Positions 17,560 to 28,797 of a DNA stretch of 64,000 nt are shown here, in pieces. The notes beneath the pieces are model-generated. The model worked only from the letters and a program-made list of their open reading frames with translations, was not told the DNA's origin and did not search any database. The stretch comes from Streptomyces longhuiensis. Its GTDB lineage: Bacteria; Actinomycetota; Actinomycetes; Streptomycetales; Streptomycetaceae. The DNA lies in contig NZ_CP085173.1 in the NCBI RefSeq assembly GCF_020616555.1, positions 3,731,501 through 3,795,500 on the forward strand, given 5' to 3'. The stretch's first letter is position 1, and every line of letters starts with the position of its first letter. A program made the position numbers and the translations under genes.

Positions 17560-17964
17560 GTGACCGAGATTCCGCGCGGCACGCTTCAGGAGCAGACCTT
17601 CTACGAGCAGGTCGGCGGCGAGGAGACCTTCCGGCGCCTGGTCCACCGCTTCTACGAGGGGGTCGCCCAGGACCCGCTGCTGCGGCCGATGTACCCGGAG
17701 GAGGATCTGGGTCCGGCCGAGGAGCGCCTCACGCTGTTCCTGATGCAGTACTGGGGCGGTCCCCGCACCTACAGCGACAACCGGGGCCACCCGCGCCTGC
17801 GGATGCGGCACGCGCCGTTCGCCGTGGACCGGGCGGCCCACGACGCGTGGCTGCGGCACATGCGCGACGCCGTCGACGAGCTCGGTCTGTCCGAGGAGCA
17901 CGAGCACACGCTCTGGAACTACCTGACGTACGCCGCGGCCTCGATGGTGAACACCGAGGGCTGA
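17560..17964 (+). CDS. glbO: Group II truncated haemoglobin (GlbO-like)
   Basis: 134 residues. It has the compact 2/2 globin pattern: FYEQVGGEETFRRLVHRFY helix, YPEEDLGPAEERLTLFLMQYWGGP, and the proximal histidine in LRMRHAPF followed by the distal WLRHMRDAV helix. The Trp and Tyr typical of group II are present. Such proteins bind O2/NO and help against nitrosative or oxidative stress. GTG 17560 fits family N-termini and has GAGG nine bases upstream; in-frame GTGs at 17473 and 17527 would add residues without family support. Confidence 0.88.
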   Translation: MTEIPRGTLQEQTFYEQVGGEETFRRLVHRFYEGVAQDPLLRPMYPEEDLGPAEERLTLFLMQYWGGPRTYSDNRGHPRLRMRHAPFAVDRAAHDAWLRHMRDAVDELGLSEEHEHTLWNYLTYAAASMVNTEG

Positions 17965-17969
17965 GACGC

Positions 17970-18000
17970 CGTTATCCGGCGCACCGCCCCCGTTATCCGG
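17970..18000 (+). repeat. Direct repeat CGTTATCCGG, 21 bp apart
   Basis: CGTTATCCGG at 17970-17979 and again at 17991-18000, exactly two helical turns apart, about 90 bases before the ABC exporter start. Candidate binding site for a dimeric regulator. Confidence 0.45.
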
Positions 18001-18090
18001 TTCAAACCCCTTCCCCAACTTCGTTCGCTCTGAAAGCATCCGGACAGACTTTCGGGGGATGTACGGCGTAGAGCGGGTACGGGGGCTGGG

Positions 18091-21000
18091 GTGTCAGGAT
18101 TTGTTCTCCTTCGGGTGCGCGCGCACCGGTTGCTCCTGACGGCTGCGCTCCTCGCGGTCCTGCTGACGACGTCGGTCCTCGCGATGCTCAGCGCCTTCTC
18201 GGGCGCGATCGGTGACGCCGCCCTGCGCAACAGCCTGCGCACCCGCGACGCGGCGACCACGGCGCTGACGGTCAAGGCCGATGTGCCGGCCGAGGGCCGC
18301 GAGGCGGCGGACGCGGCGGTCCGGTCCGGGGCACGGCACACCTTCGACGGTCTGCCGGTGCGGGTGCAGACGCTGATGAGGTCGGGCCCGTACGCGCTGC
18401 CGCGCTCCCTCCAGCCGCCCGCCGCCCGCTCCGGGAACCCCGACCTGACCCAGTTCGCGGCGCTGGAGCGCGGCGAGGTCCGCATCACGAAGGGCCGTGC
18501 CCCGAAGGCGGCACAAGGATCCAAGGCATCACAGGGATCGAAGGCGCCCGTCGAGGCGGCGCTCCCCGAGATCGCCGCCCGGCAGCTGAAGCTGCGCCCC
18601 GGCGACGAGCTCACCCTGAAGGACCGCATCGGCGGCCCCGCCGTGTCGGTCGTGCTCACCGGCGTGTACCGGCCCGTCCGGCCGACCGCCCCCTACTGGA
18701 AGCTCGACGACCTCGGCGGCCGCGGCATCCAGAAGATCTCCTTCACGACGTACGGGCCGCTGCTCGCCGCCCCCTCCGACCTCGCGGCCGGCCGGGTCTC
18801 CGCCGGGAAGTCGGCCTGGCTGGCGTCCGCGGACTTCTCGACGGTGACCACCTCGGACATCGACACGCTGCGCACCAACGCCCGCGAAGGCACCAGGGCG
18901 CTCCTGCGCGAGAAGGCGCTCGCGGGCACGACCGGGGTGACGACCTCGCTGCCGGAGACCCTCGACCGGGCGGAGCGCGCCCTGCTCGTCTCCCGCTCGA
19001 CCCTCCTCATCGTCGCGCTCCAGCTCGTTCTGCTCGCCACGTACACGCTGCTGCTGGTCGCCCGGCTGCTGAGCACGGACCGGGCGGGCGAGACGTGGAT
19101 GCTGCGGGCGCGCGGCGGTTCGCGGGTCCGGGTGACGTCGCTCGCGGCCGTCGAGGCGCTGCTGCTCGCGCTGCCCGCCGCCGTGTGCGCGCCGCTCCTC
19201 GCGGGCCCGCTGACCCGGCTGCTGTCCTCCTGGGGTGCCCTGTCGCGGATCGGGCTGCGGCTCGACGTGAGCGCCGACCGCGGGGTGTGGCTCGTCGCCG
19301 TGGCGGTCGCGGTGGGCTGCGCGCTCGCCGTGACGGTTCCCTCGCTGAGCGCCGCCGGTCCCGAGCGCGGCCGTGCCAGGGCCCTGCCCGCCCCGCTGCG
19401 GGCGGGCGCCGACGTCGGGCTCCTGGTCATCGCGGCCGTGGCGTACTGGCAGCTGGACCGGCAGACGTCCGGTTCGGGCACGCTCAGCAGCAACGCCTCG
19501 GGCACCCTCGGCATCGACCCGCTTCTGGTCACGGCCCCCGCCCTGGCCCTGCTCGCCGGTACGGTCCTGACGCTGCGGCTGCTGCCGCCCGCCGCGAAGC
19601 TCGCGGAGCGGCGCGCGGCCGGCGGGCGCGGGCTGCCGTCGGCGCTCGCGGGCTGGCAGCTCAGCCGCCGCCCGCTGCGCGGCGCGGGCCCCGTCCTGCT
19701 CCTCGTACTCGCCGTCGCCATGGGCATGTTGGCGATCGGGCAGGGCGCGTCCTGGAACCGCTCGCAGGAGGACCAGGCGGACTTCCGGTCGGGCGCCTCC
19801 ATCCGTGTCCTCGCGCCGGGCGGCGGGCTCGGCCAGGCCGGGGTCTACGCGGCGGCTCCCGGCGTACGGGACGCTGCTCCCGCCCTGCGCGCGCCGATTC
19901 CGCTGACCGGAAGCCGCGAGGCGACGCTCCTCGCCCTCGACACGGCACACGCCACCGACCACTTGATGCTGCGGGACGACATGGCGTCGACGTCCCCGTC
20001 GCGGCTGCTGTCATCGCTGCGCACCGGCGGCGACGGCCGCTCGCCCGGCGTCGTGCTGCCCGCCGACGCGGTCGGCGCCTCCCTCACGCTGCGCCTGAGC
20101 ACGCCCGCCCGTCCGCACGACGCCTCGCCGTCCGATGTGCGGGGCACGGTCGCCGCGACCGTCGAGGACCGCTACGGAACCCCGTACCAGGTGTTCATGG
20201 ACGACCTGCCCGCCGACGGGCACGCGCACCGGCTCGCCCTGGACCTCGGCGGGGGCGGCGGCTCCTCCCTCGACCGGGCGGCGACCCCGATGACCCTGAC
20301 CGGCCTGGCCCTCGACATCAACCAGTCCGTCACCGAGACGGCGAAGCACCGCCTGACGTTTGAGGGGCTGCGGTCCGTGAACGCGGCGGGGGCGCAGCAG
20401 TCACTGAAGCTGGGCACGCGGTGGCAGGCGTCCGTGCGGGGCGGCGCGGAAGGAAACGGTGACACCCGGCCCAACGCCCCGGTGCTCGAGCGTCCGTCGG
20501 GCGGCCAGGTGTCCGTCGGGTTCGACACCGGGCAGCTCGATCCGGCGAACATCCCGTTCGGAGCGCCGCCCAGCATGAGCGTCCGGCTCACCGCGAAGCG
20601 TCCCCCGGTCAAGCAGGTCACCGCCGTGGCCACCGACCGCTTCCTGAGCTCGTCCGGCGCCGAGGTCGGGTCCGTCGTCGCCGTGCCCGTCGACGGCTCG
20701 CCCGTCAAGGTGCGGATCTCCGCGAGCGTGCGCGCCCTGCCGACCACGGGACCCGAGGCCGGGGCCGACACCACGACCGGAACGGCCACCGGCCCCAAGT
20801 CCGCCGACGGGGGCGCCCTGCTGCTCGACCTGCCCACCCTGAACCGGGCGCTCGCCGATCTGCACAAGGACACCGTCCTGCCCGACGAGTGGTGGCTGAG
20901 CACCGAGCCCGGCCGCAGTGCCGAGGCCGCCGCCACGCTGCGCGCCCGCCCCGACGCCGACCCGGCGCAGGTCGTCGTGCGGTCCGAGATCGCCGAGTCG

Positions 21001-21450
21001 CTGCGCGACGACCCGCTCGGCGCCGGACCGCAGTCGGCGCTCGCCGCGGCCGCCGTCGCCGCCGCCCTCCTCGCCGCGGTCGGGTTCGCCGTGAACACGG
21101 CGGGCTCGATGCGCGAGCGCGGCGACGAGTTCGCGATCCTGCGGGCGCTCGGCGCGCCCCGGCGCCAGCTCGCCCGTCTCGTCGCCGCCGAGCAGGGCAT
21201 CCTGGTCGCGCTCGCCCTCCTGGTGGGGCTGGCCCTGGGGTCGTTCCTCACGAGAGCCGTCGTGCCGCTCGTCGTCCTGACCGGGCAGGCCACCCAGCCG
21301 ATGCCCCGGGTCCTGGTCGAACTGCCTTGGGGGCAGGTCCTGTTGCTCCTCGCGGGCGTCGCGGTGACGCCCGTCCTGATCACCGCGGGCATCGCCCTGC
21401 GCCGGCCGCCGGACGCCGCCATCACACTGCGCCGCCAGGGGAGTGAGTGA
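18091..21450 (+). CDS. ABC exporter permease with FtsX/MacB-type domains (1)
   Basis: 1119 residues. An N-terminal TM helix (about 10-32) is followed by a large extracytoplasmic domain. A TM bundle of the FtsX type lies near 300-430, more TMs at 435-560, a second large external domain (about 560-960) and three C-terminal TMs (about 975-1110) with the RERGDEFAILRALGAPRRQL loop that contacts the ATPase. GTG 18091 is the first start after the upstream repeat. Its product should pair with the next permease and the ATPase to move a lipid, peptide or drug from the membrane outward; the substrate is unknown. Confidence 0.88.
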   Translation: MSGFVLLRVRAHRLLLTAALLAVLLTTSVLAMLSAFSGAIGDAALRNSLRTRDAATTALTVKADVPAEGREAADAAVRSGARHTFDGLPVRVQTLMRSGPYALPRSLQPPAARSGNPDLTQFAALERGEVRITKGRAPKAAQGSKASQGSKAPVEAALPEIAARQLKLRPGDELTLKDRIGGPAVSVVLTGVYRPVRPTAPYWKLDDLGGRGIQKISFTTYGPLLAAPSDLAAGRVSAGKSAWLASADFSTVTTSDIDTLRTNAREGTRALLREKALAGTTGVTTSLPETLDRAERALLVSRSTLLIVALQLVLLATYTLLLVARLLSTDRAGETWMLRARGGSRVRVTSLAAVEALLLALPAAVCAPLLAGPLTRLLSSWGALSRIGLRLDVSADRGVWLVAVAVAVGCALAVTVPSLSAAGPERGRARALPAPLRAGADVGLLVIAAVAYWQLDRQTSGSGTLSSNASGTLGIDPLLVTAPALALLAGTVLTLRLLPPAAKLAERRAAGGRGLPSALAGWQLSRRPLRGAGPVLLLVLAVAMGMLAIGQGASWNRSQEDQADFRSGASIRVLAPGGGLGQAGVYAAAPGVRDAAPALRAPIPLTGSREATLLALDTAHATDHLMLRDDMASTSPSRLLSSLRTGGDGRSPGVVLPADAVGASLTLRLSTPARPHDASPSDVRGTVAATVEDRYGTPYQVFMDDLPADGHAHRLALDLGGGGGSSLDRAATPMTLTGLALDINQSVTETAKHRLTFEGLRSVNAAGAQQSLKLGTRWQASVRGGAEGNGDTRPNAPVLERPSGGQVSVGFDTGQLDPANIPFGAPPSMSVRLTAKRPPVKQVTAVATDRFLSSSGAEVGSVVAVPVDGSPVKVRISASVRALPTTGPEAGADTTTGTATGPKSADGGALLLDLPTLNRALADLHKDTVLPDEWWLSTEPGRSAEAAATLRARPDADPAQVVVRSEIAESLRDDPLGAGPQSALAAAAVAAALLAAVGFAVNTAGSMRERGDEFAILRALGAPRRQLARLVAAEQGILVALALLVGLALGSFLTRAVVPLVVLTGQATQPMPRVLVELPWGQVLLLLAGVAVTPVLITAGIALRRPPDAAITLRRQGSE

Positions 21451-21451
21451 C

Positions 21452-24229
21452 ATGACGCCACCGACCGTCGCCCCCTGGGTGCGCACCCGCCTGCGCGCCG
21501 CACCCGGCGCCGCCTGCGCGCTCGCCCTCCTCGTCGCCCTCACGTCGTGCCTGGCCGCCGTGTTCCCGCGCGCCGTCCAGGACTACGAGGACGAGGGTCT
21601 GCGCCACGCGGTCGCAAGAGCGGCACCCGAGCGCACGGTCCTCGACCTCACCACCGCGCAGCCCGCCATCGAACAGGAGGCGGACGCGCGGGCCGAGATG
21701 ATGCGCACCGCGTCCATGAGCGCCGTGTACGGGAAGATCGTCGACTCCCTGCGCGCACCGCTCGCCATGGACAGGGCGCAGTCCTCGTACGGGCTGCGCA
21801 CCACCGTGCAACTGCCGGCGACCACCGACAAGTGGCTGCCGAAGCCCGACGGGGAGGACGCCAGGTTCACGCTCTCCGCGCAGAGCGGCCTCGCCCGGCA
21901 CAGCACGGTCACAGCCGGGCGGCTGCCGCGCGTGACGGGCAAGGTCACCGTGGAGGCGACCGAGGTGGAGGGCGCCGTGACGGCCTCCACCGCCGAGACG
22001 CTGCACATCGAGCCCGGTTCCGTGATCCATGTGCCCGCCCTGATCAAGGGCTACGTGTCCGTGCGCATCACCGGCGTCCTGAAGGCGAAGGACCCCAAAG
22101 CCTCCTACTGGGCGGCCAATCCGCTCCTCGCCGCCCCGTCGCTGCGCCAGACCGAGACGAGACCTCCGTCGAACTTCTGGGTCGGCGGGATCCTCCTCGC
22201 GCCCGACGCGGCGCCCGCGCTGCTCAACACGGCCGGCGACCCCGAGCAGTTCTGGCAGCTCGCACCCGACCTGGGTTCCCTCGACGCGCGCACCATGCCC
22301 GCCCTCAAGTCCGCGCTCGCCTATACGAAGGACGGCCCGGGCCTGCTCGCGGTGCGCCAGGCCACGAGCGGCGACACCGAGGTCGCCACCGGCCTCGACG
22401 AGTTCATCACCGGCTACCAGAATCTGCGGTCCCGTATCGGCCCGGTCGTCTCCGTCGCCGCGTACGGCACGGGCACGGTCGCCTGCATCGTGCTCCTGAT
22501 GGCGGGCGGCCTGGCCGCCGAGCGGCGCCGAGCCGAGTTCACCGTCCTGCGCTCGCGCGGCGGTTCGGTGCGCGGGCTCGCCGGGCGGCTGCTCGCCGAG
22601 ACGGCGGTCGTGGCCGTGCCCGCGGGCGCGGCCGGGCTCGCGCTCGCGCTGGTCGCGGTCCGGCACGGCCGCTGGCAGCCCGCCGTGCTCGCGGCTGCCG
22701 CGGTCGTCCTGCTCACCTGCCTCGCCCTGCCCCTGCGGGCCGTCGTCGCGCACCGCCGCGTCCACGTGGGCGGCGCGCGCGACGACCTCGCCCACGCCCG
22801 CCCCTCGCGCCGCCGCACCGTCGCCGAACTCACCCTGCTCGCCCTGGCGGTCGCGTCCATCGTGGCGCTGCGCCGCCGGGGCACGTCCGACGGCGGGGAC
22901 AGCCTCGTCGCGCTCGCGCCGGTCCTGGTCGGTGTCGTCGCCGCGTTCGTCCTCGTACGCGTGTATCCGCTGCCGCTGCGCTGGCTGGCCCGCCCCGCGG
23001 GACGGCTGCGCGGCGTCGTCGGCTATCTGTCGCTCGCGAGGACGGGCCGCGCGACGGCCGGTGCCGGTACGGCGGTACTCCCCCTGCTCGCGCTGCTCAC
23101 GGCGCTGACGACGGCCGCGTTCGGCGGTTCGGTCCTCGCGGGGATCGACCACGAGCGGGACCGGGCGGCGGTCCTCGCGACCGGCGCGGACGCCCGCGTC
23201 GAATCCGGCTCCGCACTGCCCGGCGCGCTCGCCGGGCAGGTCGGGAAGATGCGCGGGGTGCGGGACGTGGCGCCGGTGACGCTGCGGTACGACGCCGAGC
23301 CGAAGGACGGCAAGCGCAAGGTGCCGCTCGCGGTCGTGGACACGGCGTCGTACGCGCGTCTGGCCGCTCGTACGGACCTCGGGGCCTTCCCCGCCGGCGC
23401 GCTGACGACGGACGCCGCGAAGACCGGCACCGCCGCGTCCCCGCTCCCCGTGCTGGCCTCCCCCTCGATGCGGGACATCTTCGGGACCGGGCCGTTCTCG
23501 CTGTGGATGGACGGTGAGGACGTCGTGCTGCGCATCTCCGAGGTCCGTACGACGACGCCCGCCCTGTCCGACGACTTCCTCGTGGTCGACAGGACGGCCC
23601 TGGCCCGCCGGGTCGGCATCGGCCAGAAGGCCAACGAGGACATCGCGTACCGCTACCTTCCCAGCTCCCTCCTCATCACGGGCGACCACATCGACGGGCC
23701 CGCCCTGCGCAAGGCCGCGGGCTCCAAGGTGTCGGTGCGGCTGCGCGCCACCGAACGCGCCCGGTACGTCGACTCGCCCCTCCAGACCGGTGCCGCCCGC
23801 GTCTACTCGGCGGCCGTCGTCATCGGCGCGGGGTACGCGGCCCTCACCCTGCTCCTCGCGCTCGCACGCGCCGCCCCCGAACGCACCGCGCTCCTCGCGC
23901 GCCTGCGCACCATGGGCCTCACCCGCCGCCAGGCCCGCCGCCTCCTCGTCCTCGAAGCGCTCCCCCAGGCCGCGCTCGCCGCGGCGGGCGGCGCCCTCAC
24001 GGGGTGGGCGGCGATCCGGCTCCTCTCGCCGGGCCTCGACCTGACGGGTCTGGCCCTGGCGACGGCCGGTGACGGGGGCCCGGTGGCGCAGCTGCGCACC
24101 GACGCCCTGTCGCTCCTGCTGCCCGCACTGTGCGTCGTCCTGCTCGCCACGGCCGTGGCCGCCGGTCAGGCCTGGTGGACCGGACGGCGGGGATTCGTAC
24201 GCGAGTTGAGAGCGGGAGAAACGTCATGA
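21452..24229 (+). CDS. ABC exporter permease with FtsX/MacB-type domains (2)
   Basis: 925 residues, homologous in plan to the previous permease: TM near 15-35, external domain to about 330, a TM block around 335-440 with AERRRAEFTVLRSRGG as the coupling loop, further TMs to about 565, a second external domain, and C-terminal TMs (about 785-915) with LLARLRTMGLTRRQARR. ATG 21452 is chosen because AGGGGAG lies 8 bases upstream; GTG 21443, overlapping the previous stop, is an alternative. The two permeases probably form an asymmetric heterodimer. Confidence 0.88.
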   Translation: MTPPTVAPWVRTRLRAAPGAACALALLVALTSCLAAVFPRAVQDYEDEGLRHAVARAAPERTVLDLTTAQPAIEQEADARAEMMRTASMSAVYGKIVDSLRAPLAMDRAQSSYGLRTTVQLPATTDKWLPKPDGEDARFTLSAQSGLARHSTVTAGRLPRVTGKVTVEATEVEGAVTASTAETLHIEPGSVIHVPALIKGYVSVRITGVLKAKDPKASYWAANPLLAAPSLRQTETRPPSNFWVGGILLAPDAAPALLNTAGDPEQFWQLAPDLGSLDARTMPALKSALAYTKDGPGLLAVRQATSGDTEVATGLDEFITGYQNLRSRIGPVVSVAAYGTGTVACIVLLMAGGLAAERRRAEFTVLRSRGGSVRGLAGRLLAETAVVAVPAGAAGLALALVAVRHGRWQPAVLAAAAVVLLTCLALPLRAVVAHRRVHVGGARDDLAHARPSRRRTVAELTLLALAVASIVALRRRGTSDGGDSLVALAPVLVGVVAAFVLVRVYPLPLRWLARPAGRLRGVVGYLSLARTGRATAGAGTAVLPLLALLTALTTAAFGGSVLAGIDHERDRAAVLATGADARVESGSALPGALAGQVGKMRGVRDVAPVTLRYDAEPKDGKRKVPLAVVDTASYARLAARTDLGAFPAGALTTDAAKTGTAASPLPVLASPSMRDIFGTGPFSLWMDGEDVVLRISEVRTTTPALSDDFLVVDRTALARRVGIGQKANEDIAYRYLPSSLLITGDHIDGPALRKAAGSKVSVRLRATERARYVDSPLQTGAARVYSAAVVIGAGYAALTLLLALARAAPERTALLARLRTMGLTRRQARRLLVLEALPQAALAAAGGALTGWAAIRLLSPGLDLTGLALATAGDGGPVAQLRTDALSLLLPALCVVLLATAVAAGQAWWTGRRGFVRELRAGETS

Positions 24230-24324
24230 ACCGACGGGGACGGCAGGCGTACGACGTCACCACACCGACAGGATCGGCAATGTCAGCGGCGAGGGCCGAA
24301 GGGACACCGGGAGAGACATCATGA
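24226..24324 (+). CDS. Possible 32-codon coupling ORF between permease and ATPase
   Basis: ATG 24226 overlaps the permease stop (ATGA) and its own TGA (24322-24324) overlaps the ATPase start (ATGA at 24321). The product (MNRRGRQAYDV...) is polar with no known motif. The exact double overlap would let ribosomes pass from permease to ATPase without a free gap. It could equally be chance in a 91-base spacer. Confidence 0.35.
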   Translation: MNRRGRQAYDVTTPTGSAMSAARAEGTPGETS

Positions 24325-25277
24325 CCACCACCGACCCCACCCTCGCCGATCTCGAACGGCGCGCCGCGGACCGCCGCGAGCAGCCCGCGTACGGCCATGA
24401 CGCCCTGATCACCTGCGACCGGCTGGTGCGGATCTTCTCCACGGACGGCATCGAGGTACAGGCGCTCCAGGGGCTCGATCTCCTGGTGCGCGAGGGCGAG
24501 TTGATGGCCCTGGTCGGCGCGTCGGGCAGCGGCAAGTCGACACTGATGAACATCCTCGCGGGCCTCGACGAGCCGACGGCGGGCGCGGCGAAGGTCGCGG
24601 GCTGCGACCTGCTCACGATGGGCACGAAGGAACGCCTGCGCTACCGAAGGGACATCGTCGGCTTCGTCTGGCAGCAGACGGCCCGCAATCTGCTGCCCTA
24701 TCTGACGGCGGCCCAGAACGTGGCGCTGCCCATGCAGTTGAAGGGCGGCACCAAGCGCGCGCACAAGTCCCGGCGGGCCGTGGAACTCCTCGATCTGCTG
24801 GGGGTCGGCGACTGCCGCGACCGGCGTCCGCAGGCGCTGTCGGGCGGCCAGCAGCAGCGCGTCGCCATCGCGGTGGCGCTCGCCAACGAGCCGTCGGTCC
24901 TGCTCGCCGACGAGCCGACCGGCGAGCTGGACTCCCACACGGGCGAGCAGATCTTCGCCGCGTTCCGCACCGCGAACGAGGAGCTGGGCACGACCATCGT
25001 GATCGTCACGCACGACCAGACCGTCGCCTCCGAGGTCCGCCGCACGGTCGCCATCCGCGACGGCCGCACCTCGACGGAGGTCCTGCGCCGCACGGAGGTC
25101 GACGCGGCGACGGGCCAGGAGTCCCTGATCTCACGGGAGTACGCGATGCTCGACCGCGCGGGCCGGCTCCAGCTCCCCGCGGACCACACGCGGGCACTGG
25201 GCATGCGGGACAGGGTGCTCCTGGAGCTGGAGGAGGACCACATCGGGGTGTGGCCGGACGACACCGAGCCGGGCTGA
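24321..25277 (+). CDS. ABC transporter ATP-binding protein (LolD/MacB-type)
   Basis: 318 residues, all nucleotide-binding motifs intact: Walker A GASGSGKST (about 71-79), Q-loop FVWQQTARNLLPYL, signature LSGGQQQR, Walker B VLLADEPTG, and switch histidine IVTHDQ. The DEPTGELDS form is typical of LolD/MacB exporters that work with FtsX-type permeases, matching the two genes upstream. A C-terminal extension of about 60 residues follows the ATPase core. RBS GGGAGAG precedes ATG 24321. Confidence 0.93.
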   Translation: MTTTDPTLADLERRAADRREQPAYGHDALITCDRLVRIFSTDGIEVQALQGLDLLVREGELMALVGASGSGKSTLMNILAGLDEPTAGAAKVAGCDLLTMGTKERLRYRRDIVGFVWQQTARNLLPYLTAAQNVALPMQLKGGTKRAHKSRRAVELLDLLGVGDCRDRRPQALSGGQQQRVAIAVALANEPSVLLADEPTGELDSHTGEQIFAAFRTANEELGTTIVIVTHDQTVASEVRRTVAIRDGRTSTEVLRRTEVDAATGQESLISREYAMLDRAGRLQLPADHTRALGMRDRVLLELEEDHIGVWPDDTEPG

Positions 25278-25312
25278 GCCCGATCCGGCAAGCGCGGCCC
25301 TGGTGCCGTCGG

Positions 25313-25987
25313 TCAAGCGGGCGTCACGGAGAGGCCGGAGAGCCCGTTGCTGCGCCGCAGCGCCACGGAGCCGTAGGCCGTGCGCAGCCGCAGCCACGAG
25401 CCGCTGCTCAGGAGGTCGAGCGCGTCCCCGCGCAGGAAGCCGAGCGACTGGGCCGCGTGGGCGGCGCGCACCGGAACGCCGGTGTCGCCGATGGTCCGCG
25501 ACCAGATCTCGCGCCCGATCCGGTCCAGTTCGGCGCGGGTGCGCGCGTCGGGAGCCAACTCCTCGACACGCGCCTTGAATTCGGCGACGGCGGCCCGTAC
25601 GAGCCCGCGCACGACGTCCACATCAGGGAAGCCGGGGACCAGCTCCCAGCCGCCGCGAGGGGGCAGGACACCGGCCCACGGAGGCCCGGTCACCGAGGCG
25701 GGCACGCGCGCGGTCCCGGCGGCCTCGTCGATCGACTCGAGCAGCTCACCGGCCGACACGGTCACGTCGAGCGAGCTGTCCAGCCCGTACTCGTACGGCT
25801 TCAGGAGGCGGGCCGTGCGGATCGCGAGCACCTCGAACGACGGCGGCCGTCCGAAGACGGCCAGCGCCTGTCCGCCCGCCTGGAGCCGCACGGCGGCGGC
25901 CCGGTCGTAGTGCACCAGCCGGCCGAGGAAGGCGGCGAGGTCCGCCCCTTCCCCGGCGTCGGCGAAGTGCAGCACGGGTGCCGTCAT
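25313..25987 (-). CDS. Conserved hypothetical protein downstream of a thioesterase
   Basis: 224 residues, no TM or signal peptide, no motif that I recognise. The C-terminal half (about 120-220) is helical with LRGDALDLLSSGSWLRLRTAYG near the end. ATG 25987 overlaps the thioesterase stop (ATGA), so the longer open frame upstream is rejected. Third gene of the ettA-thioesterase operon on the minus strand. Confidence 0.7.
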   Translation of the reverse strand: MTAPVLHFADAGEGADLAAFLGRLVHYDRAAAVRLQAGGQALAVFGRPPSFEVLAIRTARLLKPYEYGLDSSLDVTVSAGELLESIDEAAGTARVPASVTGPPWAGVLPPRGGWELVPGFPDVDVVRGLVRAAVAEFKARVEELAPDARTRAELDRIGREIWSRTIGDTGVPVRAAHAAQSLGFLRGDALDLLSSGSWLRLRTAYGSVALRRSNGLSGLSVTPA

Positions 25988-26421
25988 GCGGCCAGCGCCC
26001 CCGAGCCGCTGTCGGCGCTGTCGTCCATGTACTCCTGGAGGTACGCCTTCTCCTCGGCGGTGATCCGCCGGGGCCGCTGCGCCTCCAGGTTGAACGGCAC
26101 GACCACGGTCGAGGCCCGCACGTAGACCTGGTCCTCGTCCTTGATCTCGTACGCGATCGTGAGCGACGCGGCGCCGATCTTCGTCACCCACGACTCGATG
26201 GTGACCGGCGTGTGCCGGTGCACCAACGGGCGTACGTAGTCGATCTCATGGCGGGCCACGACGGACCCGCCGGAGAACGACGGCGACCCGTCCCCGGGCG
26301 CCAGCTGGAACATGAAGTCGATCCGCGCTTCTTCCAGGTACCGCACGAAGACAGCGTTGTTGACATGCCCGAAGGCATCCATGTCCGACCAGCGCAGGGG
26401 GCAGGCGTAGATATGACGCAC
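25984..26421 (-). CDS. Acyl-CoA thioesterase, 4-hydroxybenzoyl-CoA thioesterase (hotdog) family
   Basis: 145 residues in the hotdog fold. The N-terminal segment CPLRWSDMDAFGHVNNAVF carries the catalytic aspartate and the HVNN motif of the 4HBT family, followed by the long helix YLEEARIDFMF. GTG 26421 lies 2 bases after the ettA stop and has GAGG 6 bases upstream; the longer frame runs into ettA and is not used. Probably hydrolyses a cytoplasmic acyl-CoA; the substrate is not evident. Confidence 0.87.
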   Translation of the reverse strand: MRHIYACPLRWSDMDAFGHVNNAVFVRYLEEARIDFMFQLAPGDGSPSFSGGSVVARHEIDYVRPLVHRHTPVTIESWVTKIGAASLTIAYEIKDEDQVYVRASTVVVPFNLEAQRPRRITAEEKAYLQEYMDDSADSGSGALAA

Positions 26422-26423
26422 GA

Positions 26424-28088
<1,665 letters not shown>

Positions 28089-28797
28089 GAGAAACCGTCC
28101 GGCAATCGATGTGTGGGCAGATACACCCCATCTTGCCTGACCGCCACCCCATGGGGGAAACCAGTATGGCCAGGGGTCCATGACCTGGCCCTTCCCGGTT
28201 CGTATCGGTAGCTGATCTGTCACTGGTTGTCGACGCCGGCAACTGCTGAGCCCCTGCGCGCGGCCCTCAGACGGCCCGGCGCCCGAACGCTGCTCCCGCG
28301 GCGGGCTACCTGGCGGAGCGCCTCGACAGGCTCAACCAGATCGCGGCAGCGGCTGCTCCCCCTTCGCCCCTCCCCCGCGATGGCCCCCTCACGCTCTCTC
28401 ATCCGTGCAGGCCTCGGTACGGCGATCCGCTCCCGCCTGCCGTTTCTGCTCGGCTTCGGCGCCCCCGGCATGACTCGAACCTACGACCGAACGCTTGGCA
28501 GAGGCTGGGCCGGTTCGCTACCGACAGGCGACTGACCTGTACGGCAGCGGCCACCTCAGGATTCGATGACTGAGTCAAGGCACTACCGCCGACCTGCTCC
28601 CTTCGATGCGAACCATGGGCGCGACGGCCATTGACATCTGCTCGCCTGGTCAGACGGTCCACAAGGCCCCGGTCCCGCCGTAAGAACCGGCGGGGACGGT
28701 CTCCCCTCAGGCCCGGTTCCGTAACAGCCCAGGGCCGAACAGGGGAAGCCGCCCACAACGGGCGGGTCACGGCGGACGCCCGCGCCACCGCGCCGCT
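28089..28797. other. Gene-free stretch with tRNA-end remnant
   Basis: 709 bases between divergent ettA and a glycosyltransferase gene, with no ORF I can support. It should hold both promoters. A 39-base segment at 28458-28496 resembles a tRNA 3' end on the minus strand (separate entry). The stretch near 28290-28370 can be read as a short gene-like peptide (AGYLAERLDRLNQIAAAA) with no start context, possibly a decayed gene. Confidence 0.5.
28458..28496 (-). repeat. Degenerate tRNA 3'-end copy (possible att-site scar)
   Basis: Read on the minus strand, 34 of 39 bases match the 3' part of the intact tRNA-Arg(TCT) at 36822-36894 plus the CC that follows it, including GGTTCGAGTC and GCCGGGGGCGCC. 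The anticodon arm, D arm and 5' acceptor are absent and the T stem has a mismatch, so it is not a working tRNA. Such partial copies are typical left-overs of integration into a tRNA gene. Confidence 0.55.

Noticed and set aside
18091..25277. Bacitracin-type BceAB resistance transporter
   Set aside because: Two large FtsX-type permeases plus a LolD-like ATPase, no adjacent BceRS-type two-component genes; the substrate is left open.
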